Assembly: GCF_026745355.1 (NCBI RefSeq) | Contig: NC_079204.1 | Coordinates: 2,549,501 to 2,613,500, forward strand | Direction of reading: 5' to 3' | Source of the DNA: Beta vulgaris subsp. vulgaris | Lineage: Eukaryota > Streptophyta > Magnoliopsida > Caryophyllales > Amaranthaceae | DNA: 64,000 bases | Shown here: positions 1 to 12,079 of the stretch, piece by piece | Numbering within the stretch: the first letter of the stretch is position 1 | How the letters are laid out: each line of letters starts with the position of its first letter | Notes under the pieces: model-generated | Told to the model about the DNA's origin: nothing | The model's input: only the letters and a program-made list of their open reading frames with translations | The model's database searches: none | Position numbers and translations under genes: made by a program

Positions 1-100
1 TCGGTGAGCTATATTAAATTTCTTTTTCAAAAAGTTTTGTAGTAGGTTAAAAGCTCCATCATCCCTTTTGACCATTTTCTCTTCTCTTTTTGTCTTGTAG

Positions 101-2319
101 GTATCATATAACTCTGGCCTTAGACATTTCACCATACACTCTTATCCAATAAAGAACCGTGCAGTTGTTGTTTCCTGTTTTATGAAGCCTCGAAGATGTC
201 GGAAGGACTACCGGTTTTTGGCTTCTAACCCAGATGAAGCTCTTCAATGGGTTAATGCCTTCGCTGATCAACAATGTTATATCAATTGTTTGCCGCATCC
301 ACTTGTATCTTCAAAGAAACAAGCTTCAGAATTTGTATCTAGTGATATGTTTTTTGAACCATTTGAACCTTATATCAAATGTAAGAGTCCACCAAAAATG
401 CTTGTGATATTAAACCCACGGTCCGGCCGTGGCCGGTCAAGCAAAGTATTTCATGGAATGGTGGAGCCGATATTTAAGGTATGCTGATTGATGAATTCCA
501 TCGATAAATTGATACATGATTTAGCGTCTCGGCATTGTCTTTCTGATGTTCATACAGAATATTCTAATTTCTGGTACTTATCCAAATTTAGTTGACTCCT
601 AGGAGTGCAACTGGTTTGGATATTGTGCCCTTTATGTTTCTGATTTATAAGGTGACAATTGTTTGGCTCTGTACTATTCTCTTCTCACTTTTCTATCAGG
701 CATATTGATGTCTGAGCTGTGTGTCAGGGCAACAAGAAAATACAATGCTTTGAAATGTCTTCCCATATAAAATTATTGATGAATAATAGACGAGTTCGAT
801 TTCAGTTTTTGGATGGATATGCAGAGTACTTGATCTGCTCATGGCTGTCATTATTTCAGCTTGCAGGTTTTAAGCTGGAAGTCGTCAAAACAACTTGTGC
901 TGGACATGCTAAGAAACTTGCCTCTACTGTTGACTTTAGCACGTGTCCTGATGGTACTTGTTAATATTGTGACAATTTGCTTACTTTTTTCCCCCCATTA
1001 TATCACTTTAATCATTTTCTCCTTTCCCCCCCTGTTTTGTGTTGTAGGGATTGTATGTGTTGGAGGTGATGGTATTGTGAATGAGGTATGCCTTCAATCT
1101 TTCCCTATATGGTATGTTCTGACTATCATTTTTCTTGTGGCCTAGATTTATAATTATGGAAGGAAATATTTGGTTAAGGTCCATGAAGTCATGAACTCAT
1201 GATTTCTATGTTCAGTATAACACATATTTTGTGAGCTGTAAAGAAGAAATCAGAAGGTTTAGTTGATTCAAATGGGTGCACGGAAGTCTTGTATCAATCT
1301 ATTCATATACTGTGCAGGTTTTAAATGGTCTGCTCAGTAGGGATAATCAGAAAGAGGCCATTTCCGTCCCGATTGGAATTATTCCGGCTGGCTCTGATAA
1401 TTCTCTTGTTTGGACTGTTTTGGGGGTCAGAGATCCTGTTTCTGCTGCAATATCTATTGTTAAGGTTGGTGGTGATTTTATATTAAGCTTCATTGGCTGC
1501 TTAGAGTTTTGTTACTTCTTTGACTTCTGATGTGCAGGAAGTTTGTTAGTGTATTTGTATTGATTTCTTATGTCGCGCTTTTTTTCTTTTATTTCATTCT
1601 TTTGGGCATTTGTATCTTTTACTCCTTTTAATATGCTGCTCTAGTTATCTGTAAGGTTAAGGCTACTGTATAAATTCTGCTTCTATCCTCTGTTTTGGTA
1701 TTGAGATGTGTTATGCTGTATTACTAAGATAAGAATTGGCATTAGTTCGTTTCTTTTCTGTGGATTATTCTCTCCAGTGATTCTTATTTTTTCAATTTCT
1801 GCTCCATATTTTGCTTACTTATATATGCACTTGCTTGAGACAACTTTTCTTCAGAGATTCTCTTCCTCTCGCAGTCTATATTGGCTATTAAGCAAAAGGT
1901 CCGTGTCAATAAAAAGTGAATTTGGTTGTTTTGAGGTATTTTGGAAAGGACAAAGGTTAAAGTTGCTCAACTTTGGTAAATGAGAGCACCACTAATTTAC
2001 AGTCACATTCTGGTACTTAGCCTGCTTGTATGTCGCTCAGCAAGGCTCATCATAATGTTTCCTCGAGGCTTGACAAAAGTGGCAAACATGTACATTTGAA
2101 TAGAATAAGTAGTCCATGAGCAATCCGGATAAAGGAGGGTTGCATTAGGGGAAAACCAGCATAAAACCTTGTTACATCCCATGAGCAATCTATGTAGATG
2201 ACCACTAGAGAGAAACTTTTTCCATCTTATTGGGGTTAATGCTTTGACATTGTTGTTGTTGCTGCTGCTGTAATATATATATATTATTATTTATATATAT
2301 ATTATATTATTATATATAT

Positions 2320-2361
<42 letters not shown>

Positions 2362-2680
2362 TATTATATATATATATATATATAGGGGCAAGAGCACATG
2401 AGAATGTTTCTTACATGAGAAATGAGAATGAATCTCAACCACACGATTGGATTAGAGTTACACACTTGTTCATTAGAGTTATATCCCCCTAACAAAATTT
2501 TGAGTCCAACAATTTTATTTTTTTTTTGAACTTTTTCTCTAATATTCTTTTTTTTGGAGTTACATCACTTTTTCATTAGATTTATAACACTTACTCATAA
2601 GAGTTATAGCATGTAAAATTCTTTCTCATTTCTCATGTAAGTATACATTCTCATATGAACTCACTTATTATATATTATAT

Positions 2681-2740
<60 letters not shown>

Positions 2741-5598
2741 CGTAATGTCTAGTAATTTACGAGTAAATAATTGCTTGCAAAATTTTGCCTTTATTATTAA
2801 TAAGTTTCTAAGCTGTAAAATTGAGGGGAGTTACCTTGAATTTTAGTATTCAACTAGCATTATGAATGTCAGCTCTTGTTTTATGCAAGCAAGATCAACA
2901 TGTGAGCCAATTTCTATGGTTCTTGATTTCAGGCCCAATCCTTATTTTGTTCTTGTTTAAATTAGTTAGCTGAACTTCTGAAGTGAAGCTTTGCCATTTA
3001 TTATGTTTTTTTTTTTGCCTGGCTCCAGGGAGGCCTTACAGCAACGGATGTGTTTGCAGTTGAATGGATACAGACTGGATTAGTTCACTATGGGACGACT
3101 GTCTCATATTTCGGTTTTATTGGTGATGGTAAATATCACACTTGCAATGTCTTTGGTGTTGTCAATTTGGTATTTTTAAAAGTGAAGCATCATTTCTCTC
3201 TGAATTGTTTTTTTTACCAAGTGACTGTAATTTGAAGCATTAACCCATTTCTTAAGTTTACAATTTTGGGGGTATACCTTCAGGAATTTATAACCCTTTC
3301 CCATAGGATGATGTGTCATTTCTAGAGAGAAATCTGGAATGATATCATCTGCACCTAATTTTTCTATGTCAGAGTTGGCTGAAAAACTACTCTGAGATGT
3401 GGATGTTTTTAATGATATACTGATTATAGATCTCTGAATGTTACTAAAGGATAGCTCGAGATATTCCTTGTAGCAACCTCCAAAGAAAATTAGAATTATT
3501 GTTCCACTTCCCACAAGTTTTTTTAAAGTTAAATTTGTTATGTAAAGTCTTTTGATGTTTAAACTCTTGCGTATATGATGAGTGATTTTCCTTGTTTCTT
3601 TCTTTGCCAGCCCATGTTCATGAACCGGCCTTCCCCTCTGAAGATCTTGTCTTTTCTTATGGATAATTTTCTTCAATGGTGTCGGCCCAAGTCAGTGGTT
3701 CATCATATTCTGGAGAACTCCATAATTTCTATTGTTATTGGCAAACTCCTAGTAAATATATGCAAATTGTCAATGCAGCTTCTGATTGCTTTTAGCTCAT
3801 ATTGTTTGTGGTGCTTTATATGTAGAGTTGTAGACAGAGAGCAATCAGCTTGCTGGTAGGTACCGTTGTAACTTTTATTGTGTCTGTGGAGTCAATGTTT
3901 TGCTTTGATGGGGAAATGCGGCTTGAAAAATTAAGCACAAACTCTCGCTCGTATATAGCTATGTGAATTTATACATTCTCTGTTTCAATTGACCACTTTC
4001 TTATTTGCTTTACCTCCATTTCAGTGCTGGAGCTCTCTGAGAAATATCAAAAGCGGTTTGGTCCACTGCGTTATTTTGTTGCCGGTGTTCTCAAGTTTTT
4101 GTGCTTACCAAAGTATAGCTTTGAACTAGAATACCTTCCAGCATCAACAGGGGCAACTGAAGACGGAAAATTTCTAGCTGATCGGGAAGTAATTGATATG
4201 TCTGATCTGTACACTGATGTGATGAGGAAATCTAATGCAGATCGTCTTCCTAGAGCTTCCAGTTTGTCAAGTATTGATTCAATAATGAGCCCTAATAGGA
4301 TGTCAGGTGTGGATATGGATACAACTGGCAGTAGCACACGTGCCAGCACAGAGCCATCTGAGTACGTGCGTGGCCTAGATCCTAAAACAAAACGTCTATC
4401 TTCTGGGAGGAGGAATGATGTGGCAGAACCTGAGGTTATCCACCCCCAACTTCCACTGTCAACAACTCCCAACTGGCCGAGAACTAGGTCTAAGTCACGG
4501 ACAGACAAGGGTTGGAGTGGAATGACCACCACCCATGATGCAACTAGAAGCTCTTGGGGAAATACTGGACCAGATAAGGAGGATATTTCTTCCACAATGT
4601 CCGACCCTGGTCCAATCTGGGATTCTGAACCAAAGTGGGACACTGAACCCAACTGGTATGAAGAAAATCGCATTGAATTGCCTGGACCACCGCCAGAAGA
4701 AGACGAAGAGGAGAATAAGAAGGAAATTACTCCTAGATATGAAGATAAATGGGTGGTTAAGAAGGGGCACTTTCTTGGTGTTCTAGTATGCAACCATTCA
4801 TGCAAAACTGTTCAAAGTTTGAGTTCTCAGGTGGTGGCACCAAATGCAGAACCTGATGACAATGCCTTAGATTTATTATTGGTCCATGGAAGTGGAAGGC
4901 TCAGGCTGATAAGATTTTTCTTACGTTTACAATTTGGTCGACATTTGTCCCTACCATATGTTGAGTATGTGAAGGTATGATATGATTCCTTATTAGAGCC
5001 TTTTTTTTGAAACTCTTGGTTTGATGATTTTTGCATCCGTGAAGTACGAAACAAAGTATGCATGTATAGAAGTATTATATATTTTTAATAAATGACGAAA
5101 GGCTACTAAGCCTCCGTGTTCTTCAAGATAGCCAAGACCCTAGAAGGATGCTTGCTAGGTATTGAGATTATTCAATGGGAGGGTGTAAACTCTTATATCA
5201 TGAGGTTGGTGTCAATCCCCACAAGATGCTGTACTATGATGATTAGTTATTTTAATTTAGTTACCAAAAAAAAAGTTCCGCGGGTGCGAGTATTAACTCT
5301 TTTGGCACAAAATGTGCTCTGAGTTAGCATTGACTGTGCTTGTGTGTTCAGCTCCTCATTGCTGACAATTTACTGTTTTATATAGGCAGGTTAACGTATA
5401 GTGTGTTTCCAATTTGGTGGTGCTAAATCCTCTTGTATTGAAATACAGGTAAAATCTGTGAAGATCAAACCAGGAAAGCACTCTCATAATGGATGTGGGA
5501 TTGATGGAGAACTTTTCCCCGTCCATGAACAAGTCGTAACTTCTCTGCTCCCTGAACAATGCCGGCTTATTGGTCGACCTCCCAGCCGACAAATATGA
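101..5598 (+). CDS. LCBK1: Sphingoid long-chain-base kinase, LCBK1-like (5' end outside window)
   Basis: The family phosphorylates sphingoid long-chain bases to make lipid signals, using a diacylglycerol-kinase-type catalytic domain. Seven coding exons are readable: 101-478, 860-953, 1048-1085, 1318-1464, 3029-3128, 4025-4974 and 5449-5598. They give 618 codons in one continuous frame with GT-AG borders, ending in TGA at 5596-5598. The nucleotide-binding motif LNPRSGRGRS is near 410-440, the GGDG motif (VGGDGIVNE) is in the 38-nt exon 3, and the PAGSDNSLVW segment is in exon 4. Exon 6 encodes a long Ser/Pro/Trp-rich linker (SSLSSIDSIM, STEPSEYVRG) followed by GHFLGVLVCNH; this linker is typical of plant LCBK1. 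Upstream exons with the N-terminus lie left of base 1, where an intron ends at position 100. The 1.56-kb intron 4 holds TA repeats and a foldback element. The gene converges on the minus-strand gene at 6714. Family assignment is secure; exact biochemistry is inferred. Confidence 0.93.
2265..2390. repeat. TA-rich microsatellite in LCBK1 intron 4 (left block)
   Basis: Runs of TA dinucleotides with ATTATT interruptions. A second TA block lies at 2665-2738, and a small foldback element separates the two. This suggests a single TA tract that was split by an insertion. Confidence 0.9.
2385..2664. mobile_element. Small foldback element inserted in a TA repeat
   Basis: The left end (CATGAGAATG, then CTTACATGAGAAATGAGAA) is matched in reverse complement by the right end (TTCTCATTTCTCATGTAAG, then CATTCTCATATG), with a few mismatches. 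The interior repeats 'agagttaya' words. It is about 280 bp, has no coding capacity and is flanked on both sides by TA tracts. It lies in an intron and should be spliced out. The family is uncertain; Micron-like TA-targeting elements or MULE derivatives are the likeliest comparisons. Confidence 0.6.
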
Positions 5599-6713
5599 GG
5601 GTACTATTGGCAAGTGTAGATTGTTTTTCTTCAGTTTGCAGTTGGGGTTGGGTGCATGAGTTCCCGCTGCTTCTGTGTGTGGTAATAGAATGTGCAGAAC
5701 ATAGATGACATGTAAACATTTTAGTTTTTCTTGTGAATTGTGATCCATTCCCTCCTGCTATTTTCTCAGTTGCAGTGTAAGAGCTGCCTGTAAATTTTGT
5801 CAGATAATGAATGTCCTGTTGTTGCTCCTCCATTCTTTTTTGATCCACCCCCTTGAGTCTCGACTACGCTCTTTGTTCGTTGCTGCTTGCAGGCTGTTAA
5901 ATCATGTATTGGGAATTCTGTAGTCACCTTGAACTTGATCCCCGAGATATATGTACTATAAATACTATTCGGCTGTGCTTCGCTTGATCATTATATGGTT
6001 TTATCTGAGTCCAAATCTTCTGTTGCACTATTTTGATATTGTCCCATATTATCACTTACAAGGGCGTTTTGTGTAATGTTGGGCAAAAATATGGGTATAA
6101 TTCTCTCTATTCTTAAAAAATAGCGAAATCGCTATTGTGTTATGCACTATTTACATATCTAGGTGACAATTTCTTAGTTATTCATTTTCAAGCAATACAT
6201 GTGACAGAATTCACACATAAGTAATTGGTTCACGTCATCCCTTATTTTTCAACAGAAATAAATATTCAATAGATATGGACTAATAAGGAGGTATCAAACT
6301 ATCAATAGCGGTGCACTGGTAGTCTGGTACATAAATTAGGGGGCAAGATTTGAACCCTGAAGTTGACAACTTCTAGTTAAAAACTTTAAATCAAGTTAAA
6401 ACTTTAATATTTAACTTACGGTGTAATCTTTGAGACTAGTTCATTGGTCTAAAATTTCATCTGTTCGGAAATAAATGAAAGAAGTATTTTTCTCAAAAAG
6501 CACTCACATAAAGAAGAGAAAGTATTTAACGAAGGAAGTGAAAAATTAAGTATTGCCTGGTCAATTAGCTTTGTATCAATCTATTAATCTGCTCAAGTCA
6601 TACCTTCCCCCCTTTACAGTTCAACCATACAAACTGTTCTAGCAAAACACTAGTGACAAAGAATTGTAAAAACTTAACAAGTTGCAACCTCTGAAAATGA
6701 ATGCCAACAATAA
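5599..6713. other. Convergent spacer: LCBK1 3' UTR and downstream region
   Basis: This spacer separates the LCBK1 stop from the stop of the minus-strand MEB-like gene. The first 300-400 bases look like 3' UTR. A possible degraded tRNA-derived SINE is suggested near 6300-6440 by an A-box-like tagcggtgcactggtag and a B-box-like caagatttgaaccctg, but I found no target duplication. I see no other gene. Confidence 0.5.
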
Positions 6714-9700
6714 TCAATAAGAAGACCATGCTCTTCCCTTCACTACTTCCGCTTCAATTAGAGTCAAACCACCATCAAACACTTGAAACTTCTTAAGAAG
6801 CATGTTTGCTAATTGACCTGCTATATATCCAGGTCCAGCAACCATGACGCCGAGACTGATGTAGGAGAACACTGTCTGCATATACGTCTTAGGAGGCCTT
6901 TGGGTGTATGCTTTTCCTATCGAAAGCAATGTGATGCAGATAAGAGAAACTGGTGCAAGTGTCGCGAGTTTGAGGTACTTGTTATCACTCTTGTAGAAGG
7001 AAAAACCATAGACTATTGGAGACATTAGGCCAAACACAAGGTAGGATATGATGGTGATTGTTGCATGGAGTAGAAAATGGCCTGGCTTCCCTAGTTGTTG
7101 TTCATAATGCTCTGTGTTCTGCTCTTGTTTCAGCGTGCGAAGCTGCAATATCAAGTGTTTAGAGTACACTATTTGATCATAACTGTTTCAGTCTTGGAAG
7201 AACAGCATTGTAAGATTTTGTTTAACTGATATGTTACTTACATTATGTGCAAGAACAAGAAGTCCTCCAAAAACATTTGCCAGTGCCAAAGCTACTATAT
7301 TCACTGGAACATGATAAAAATTAACTTATATTGTGCAGGTACGGATCATTAATCTTTTATACTTCTTCCGTTCCTATTTTGTACTTAATCTTTTCAAAGA
7401 GAAAAAAAAAAGTCAAAGTAGGAAGAACAAATGGGAACGGAATAAGTATATAACAATAACAAGAAGAAACATTGACGACTATAAGTAACTTCCACGTTTA
7501 GCTATTAGAATATCTCGCGATAACTGAACTATCTATCTGGACCCAGCTTTCAAAAACTAGCATATGGTTTTACACAACACATTTTCTTTATTATAACTCG
7601 ATTGTTTTGCTCAACCCGATTTTTCCTCCTTTTCCATTTGGTACTTAAACAAATTTTTCATTAACTAAAATTATTAAAAGAGGGGAACTGAAAATTGGTG
7701 CAAAACAAGAAGTGTTGCATCAAATCAAGGTCCACATTACCAACCAAAATTCGGAAACAAAATTGTGCTTTTTTTTAGTACTTCTGTTCACACACATATA
7801 TATTTTGATGGGTTTTATTCATATATTTTAAACATTTCATCATATTAATTAGGCTTTGAAATTATCACCTAACTCAATAAATTGACTTTGCAGGAGAAAA
7901 GAGGGAAACTAAAAAAAATTCAATCCAAATTTATGACCCAATAATCAACAAAAAAAACATATAGATTACTAATTGTTGTCAACCACCATATTCGTTTTTA
8001 ATGTCCATGTTTAGTAGAGAACAGTTATCCAAATAACCCGACTTTTTCTATATGAAAAATCATTTCGCGAAACTCAAAATTTGTAACAGTAAAAGTATGA
8101 ACAACCACAAACATAATAAATGAAAAAAGGCAGAAAACTCACATGTAGAAGCGTCTCCACCCGCAGCACAAACTACGACACTTAAGCTAGTGATAAATTC
8201 AAGGAGTCCACCATATACGACGCTCTTTATCACGTCCAACCGACACTCTTCAGGTATGATCCCAACTTTAACTGTATTGTTCTCTATTATTTCAGGCATT
8301 GTTACAATCATTTCATGTCCTGCATTATTTTTCAACTTATTGAGTCAAAGATGTTGGATTTAAAGGTTGTATATTTTGAAAGCAGGTGTACCACTTTCCC
8401 ACTTTTTTTTTATTCTAATGTTGTGCTTGTCATTAGGGACAATTTGTCAAAAATAATATTTTAGGTACGCATCAAGTGGGTACGTGTCAAATATAATAAT
8501 AATAAAAAAATACTTCATCTGTTTTAAAATAAATGAAACACTTATCATATTTACCTGTGGTTTTGCTTCGGGTTCACTTAGGTAGGACACTAGCTCTCTT
8601 TTTAGGCTTTTAGCGCATATCATCAGTATGTGAGCTTGCCCTCTTTCTCTGCTTTTTTGAGTACGAGAAAGGGGCGGGAACAGAAATAAAGCAACTGGAA
8701 TTGTTCGTCAAAATATATAAGACGTTATTTTATTTGATATTCACTTCTCTTTTATCTCTTTCCTCATCAAATGGGTTCCTTTTTTATTTCTCTCTATCTC
8801 AGTATTCTCTTGAAAGTTAAATTTTTCATATCAAGACTTTATGTTTTATTTAAACAGAACAGAGGAAGTACAAAAGTTCTTATGAGGTGTTTCGAGATAA
8901 AAGAAGTTTTCAAAGGTGCTTTCTTAGAATTGTTTTATAAATTGTATTTGTACTGCTGACATATGTGATGCTGTTGTTGTTTAAAGATTTTATTTATTTT
9001 TAAAAGGATCAAGTGATAGCTTCTTTTTTGGAATGTTCAAATTGGATACTATATACTATCAGTTTCTTACCATTTGAAGTGTTCTTCTTATGACCAAATC
9101 TTTTCTTTTATTGAACTTTTGAAACATTAGGTTTTAAGTGCTGGACATGTCCTACTATGTGTTTTTTTTTATTGAACTATAGAATTAAATATATACCTAA
9201 GAATTACTACAGTATTTTTTTTTTTGACGATTACTATTACTGTATTACAACTTCCAAAGGACATGATAGGAGAACTTGAACCAAGTATTTATCTCTTGTG
9301 GTCATCCACATATATTAATTTTCATTCATGCAATTCTTTCTAGTGTCATATGTTCTTGCGAGCTTTGCCGAGTTCATAACAGTTATGATTTTATGAACTA
9401 ATTGTGTTCATAACATTGAATTATTAGGAACCCAAGGAGAAAGTAGGGAGGTTTTCTTGGAAAAGCGTAAAAAGTATCTGGATTTTTTTAGTGCTTCAGG
9501 AAGCACCTAGAATTAGGTGTTCTCTCTCACTTTTTTTGCACATTTTACATTTTATATTTTACTCATTCGAGTGAAATATGTGACAACTACCAAATGTGTA
9601 AAAACATACTATTGAGGGGACATAATTCTACGTGTTCCAACCTAAGAATTTGCAAAAAAAGTATAGGGCTGATTTGGGTAATTTAAGAAGCTCTATAAGA

Positions 9701-10613
9701 GGCTTTATTCCTAAGCATTTCTCATAATCCTGTACACACATTTTCTTCATACATATCAAATTTTAAATTCCTTCATTTTTTTCATGTATGACAAACTTTA
9801 GAAGAAAAATCGACGAGTAATATAAAACAGAGGAAGTACTATACGAGTTTGTAATATAACTTACCTGGCACTGGAAGGATGGCTTCTTCATCAGGAGAAA
9901 TATCTCTTCTATGTAGAATGATTCTCTGGGTAACGTATGAGTTACAACTAGAACAACACAAATCATGAATTTCCTGCTCATTTATCATCTTCTCCACCTG
10001 AAATTCCGCCACCCCTTGTGTTTCACTGGAAATAACTCTTCCATGTGATTGTGAAGTGACCCTTTTCGTGATGAATGAGTTACAAGTAGCACAATTTAAG
10101 CAATCATGCAGCATCTTCTGCTTTTTTATCACTCTCTGAGCAGAAATTGTACTGATGTCTGTCAGCCAAAAAACAAACAAATCTATTCTAATCAGTTAAA
10201 GCTGAAACAAAAGAAATATGCAGAAAATTATAGGCATTTTCTATGCATTTTACAGCTTTAAACCAAGTACTCTTACATGTTACATGTTACAATGTTACAT
10301 CCATTTTTGTGCATGAGAGTATTTCAGACATGTTTACATAGTTACATGGCCTTGATATGTGATCCATTCTTATGTTACTGTGTAGCACGAAAACAGCTGG
10401 GGTTGCGGAAATAGGATCGTTTCCCATATGGGGAAACCTCAAGTACAAGTCATTTCCGGACCATGTGCAGTTGCTCACCCTGCACATAGCTTTAGCCGCC
10501 TCTGACCACCACATATCCCAAAAAAACATAGGTGCCATTGAAAAAAAAAATAGAAGTTTATAATCAAGTTTACCTGCATTTTGAGCTACATTGATGATAT
10601 CCTCTCCCTTCAT
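6714..10613 (-). CDS. Membrane protein of ER body-like (MEB family), short paralogue
   Basis: Five coding exons read on the minus strand: 10574-10613, 9865-10158, 8143-8319, 7242-7303 and 6714-7142. They give 1002 nt, or 333 residues. The C-terminal half is the VIT/CCC1-related domain of the MEB family. It has hydrophobic segments around GGLLEFITSLSVVV, LNIVALALANVFGGLLVL, HATITIISYLVFGLMSP, LATLAPVSLICITLLSI and FSYISLGVMVAGPGYIAG. Upstream, exon 2 has two Cys motifs of the same kind (CLNCATCNSFITKR and CCSSCNSYVTQR). In Arabidopsis, MEB1 and MEB2 are ER-body membrane proteins proposed to move iron or manganese; ER bodies are known from Brassicales, so the role here is open. The 1.5-kb intron 2 contains none of the microexons of the neighbouring paralogue. 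The first in-frame ATG (10613) lies inside sequence that still resembles the paralogue's N-terminus further upstream, so the start may have been lost or moved. Confidence 0.8.
7362..7446. mobile_element. Short Stowaway-like MITE in an intron
   Basis: Inverted ends CTTCTTCCGTTCC and GGAACGGAATAAG, flanked by TA on both sides, lie in the intron between exons 3 and 4 of the short MEB-like gene. It is 85 bp with no coding content. Confidence 0.65.
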
Positions 10614-12079
10614 GGATTCCTTAAAGCTTCCTATTCCAACTTTATTAGGAATAAATTCTTCAATAACAAAATTTTCCTCAAAGATTTGAGCTTTTTCACT
10701 ATCATTAATAACTCTTGGTCTTGATATTCATGATTGCAAAATAATAAGAATAATGGGATATGAAGTTTCTCTGTGTTCTGATTTGTGAGACCAAGTATAC
10801 TTTTTTTTTTTTATAAACCGTAAATCTTCTGCACTTATTATCCTCTCTGCAAAAAGATTTTCCATTTCCTTAGACATGTCAAACCTACTATAGATAAAAT
10901 TAATGATCTTCAGCTTTACTCAGTCTAATACTCAATGATAAACAATCCTGTTATTAACTCTATGATAAACACTATGATTATATTATATACAAGTAGTTTA
11001 ATTATGATAATGGTATAGTTTAGCTGGCATAATGATGGATGGTGTAATGGAAGAGCATAAAAGATGATGGGTAATGCTAGCTGATCATGAGTTGGCTATA
11101 CACAATCAGATTCTTGGTCAATGATGCCTTAGAGCTAGGAATCAAAACTGTAAATTTTTATGATATGGGGCATATTCTATCTTGCTAATAGCCTTATTAA
11201 TATAGGTTTTCTCTAAGATCCCTACTGAGTTAAGGTCGCATTTTGATAGTCTGTGTCAGTGTTACTCCGACACCTTCCTTTACCTCAAAAACAGGGTGTC
11301 GTTTCCGACACGAGACTTTACTTCACTTTACTTGATTTAAACTAAAAACTTGACTTTTTCTACAAAATAGTCGAATCGGACTCTTGGACACCCGTATCCG
11401 AGTAGACACTCAATCCGTATCTGAGTAACATAGGTATGTGTCTTATCAGACAATTTGATAACGTTTTTGGTTAGGCCGCTTAAGTTTTTACTTTTTTTCT
11501 CTTAATTTTTCAGTATTTTATTGTAATTATGTAAGTGTTAAGATTTTTGCATAGCTATTTAACATTTTTTAACTTACTTCTTTTTGTAAGTTTTATACTT
11601 CCTCCGTTTCGTTTTAAATGCAACAAAGAGGTATTATTTGTGAGATATAAAATATTTATTTGTTGCATTTAAATCGAAACAGAGAAAGTACTTTGTTTTA
11701 TTTAACTAATTGACCATACAACCAATTTGATGATGTTGGATGGAAAAAGAAGAGACTTCTGTGTTTTGGGAGAGCTTCATCCTAGAAAAAAACTTGTGTC
11801 TATATACATTGTTATGTCTGAACTCAACTATTCCATTAAGAAAATGAACAAAATTTGAATGCATTAAAGAATTGCAGCTGCTTAAGAAAAAAATAGAATT
11901 AGCTTTTCTTCTTATTATGTTCCTCACAAAACTGTTTATAAACTTACATTAGGCTACAAAGAATACTAAATGATCAAATGCAAAGGTCAAGCATAATCTC
12001 TCACTCACTTATCAGTTTTCTAGTTGTAGAATAAAGCCTAAAAAGAGGACAAAAAAGCAGTCTCAAATACAAACAATGA
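10614..12079. other. Spacer between the two MEB-like paralogues
   Basis: About 1.47 kb lies between the first in-frame ATG of the short gene and the stop of the long gene. The stretch 10614-10730 still reads on the minus strand as relic N-terminal coding sequence, up to an in-frame TGA. The rest is AT-rich. It holds one small MITE (11598-11688) and no other gene I can support. Confidence 0.5.
11598..11688. mobile_element. Short Stowaway-like MITE
   Basis: Inverted ends CTTCCTCCGTTTCG and CGAAACAGAGAAAG, followed inward by GTTTTAAATGCAACAAA and TTTGTTGCATTTAAATC, are flanked by TA. It is 91 bp and almost entirely terminal inverted repeat. Confidence 0.75.

Noticed and set aside
3575..3859. 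Possible extra exon in LCBK1 intron 5 (after the acceptor-like ttgccag).
   Set aside because: In the phase required by the preceding exon it reaches TAA after about 18 codons, and the flanking exons join in frame without it. At most it is a poison cassette.
4071..4805. Long minus-strand ORF opposite LCBK1 exon 6.
   Set aside because: It is the shadow of a strongly conserved plus-strand exon; no independent family signal or splice partner.
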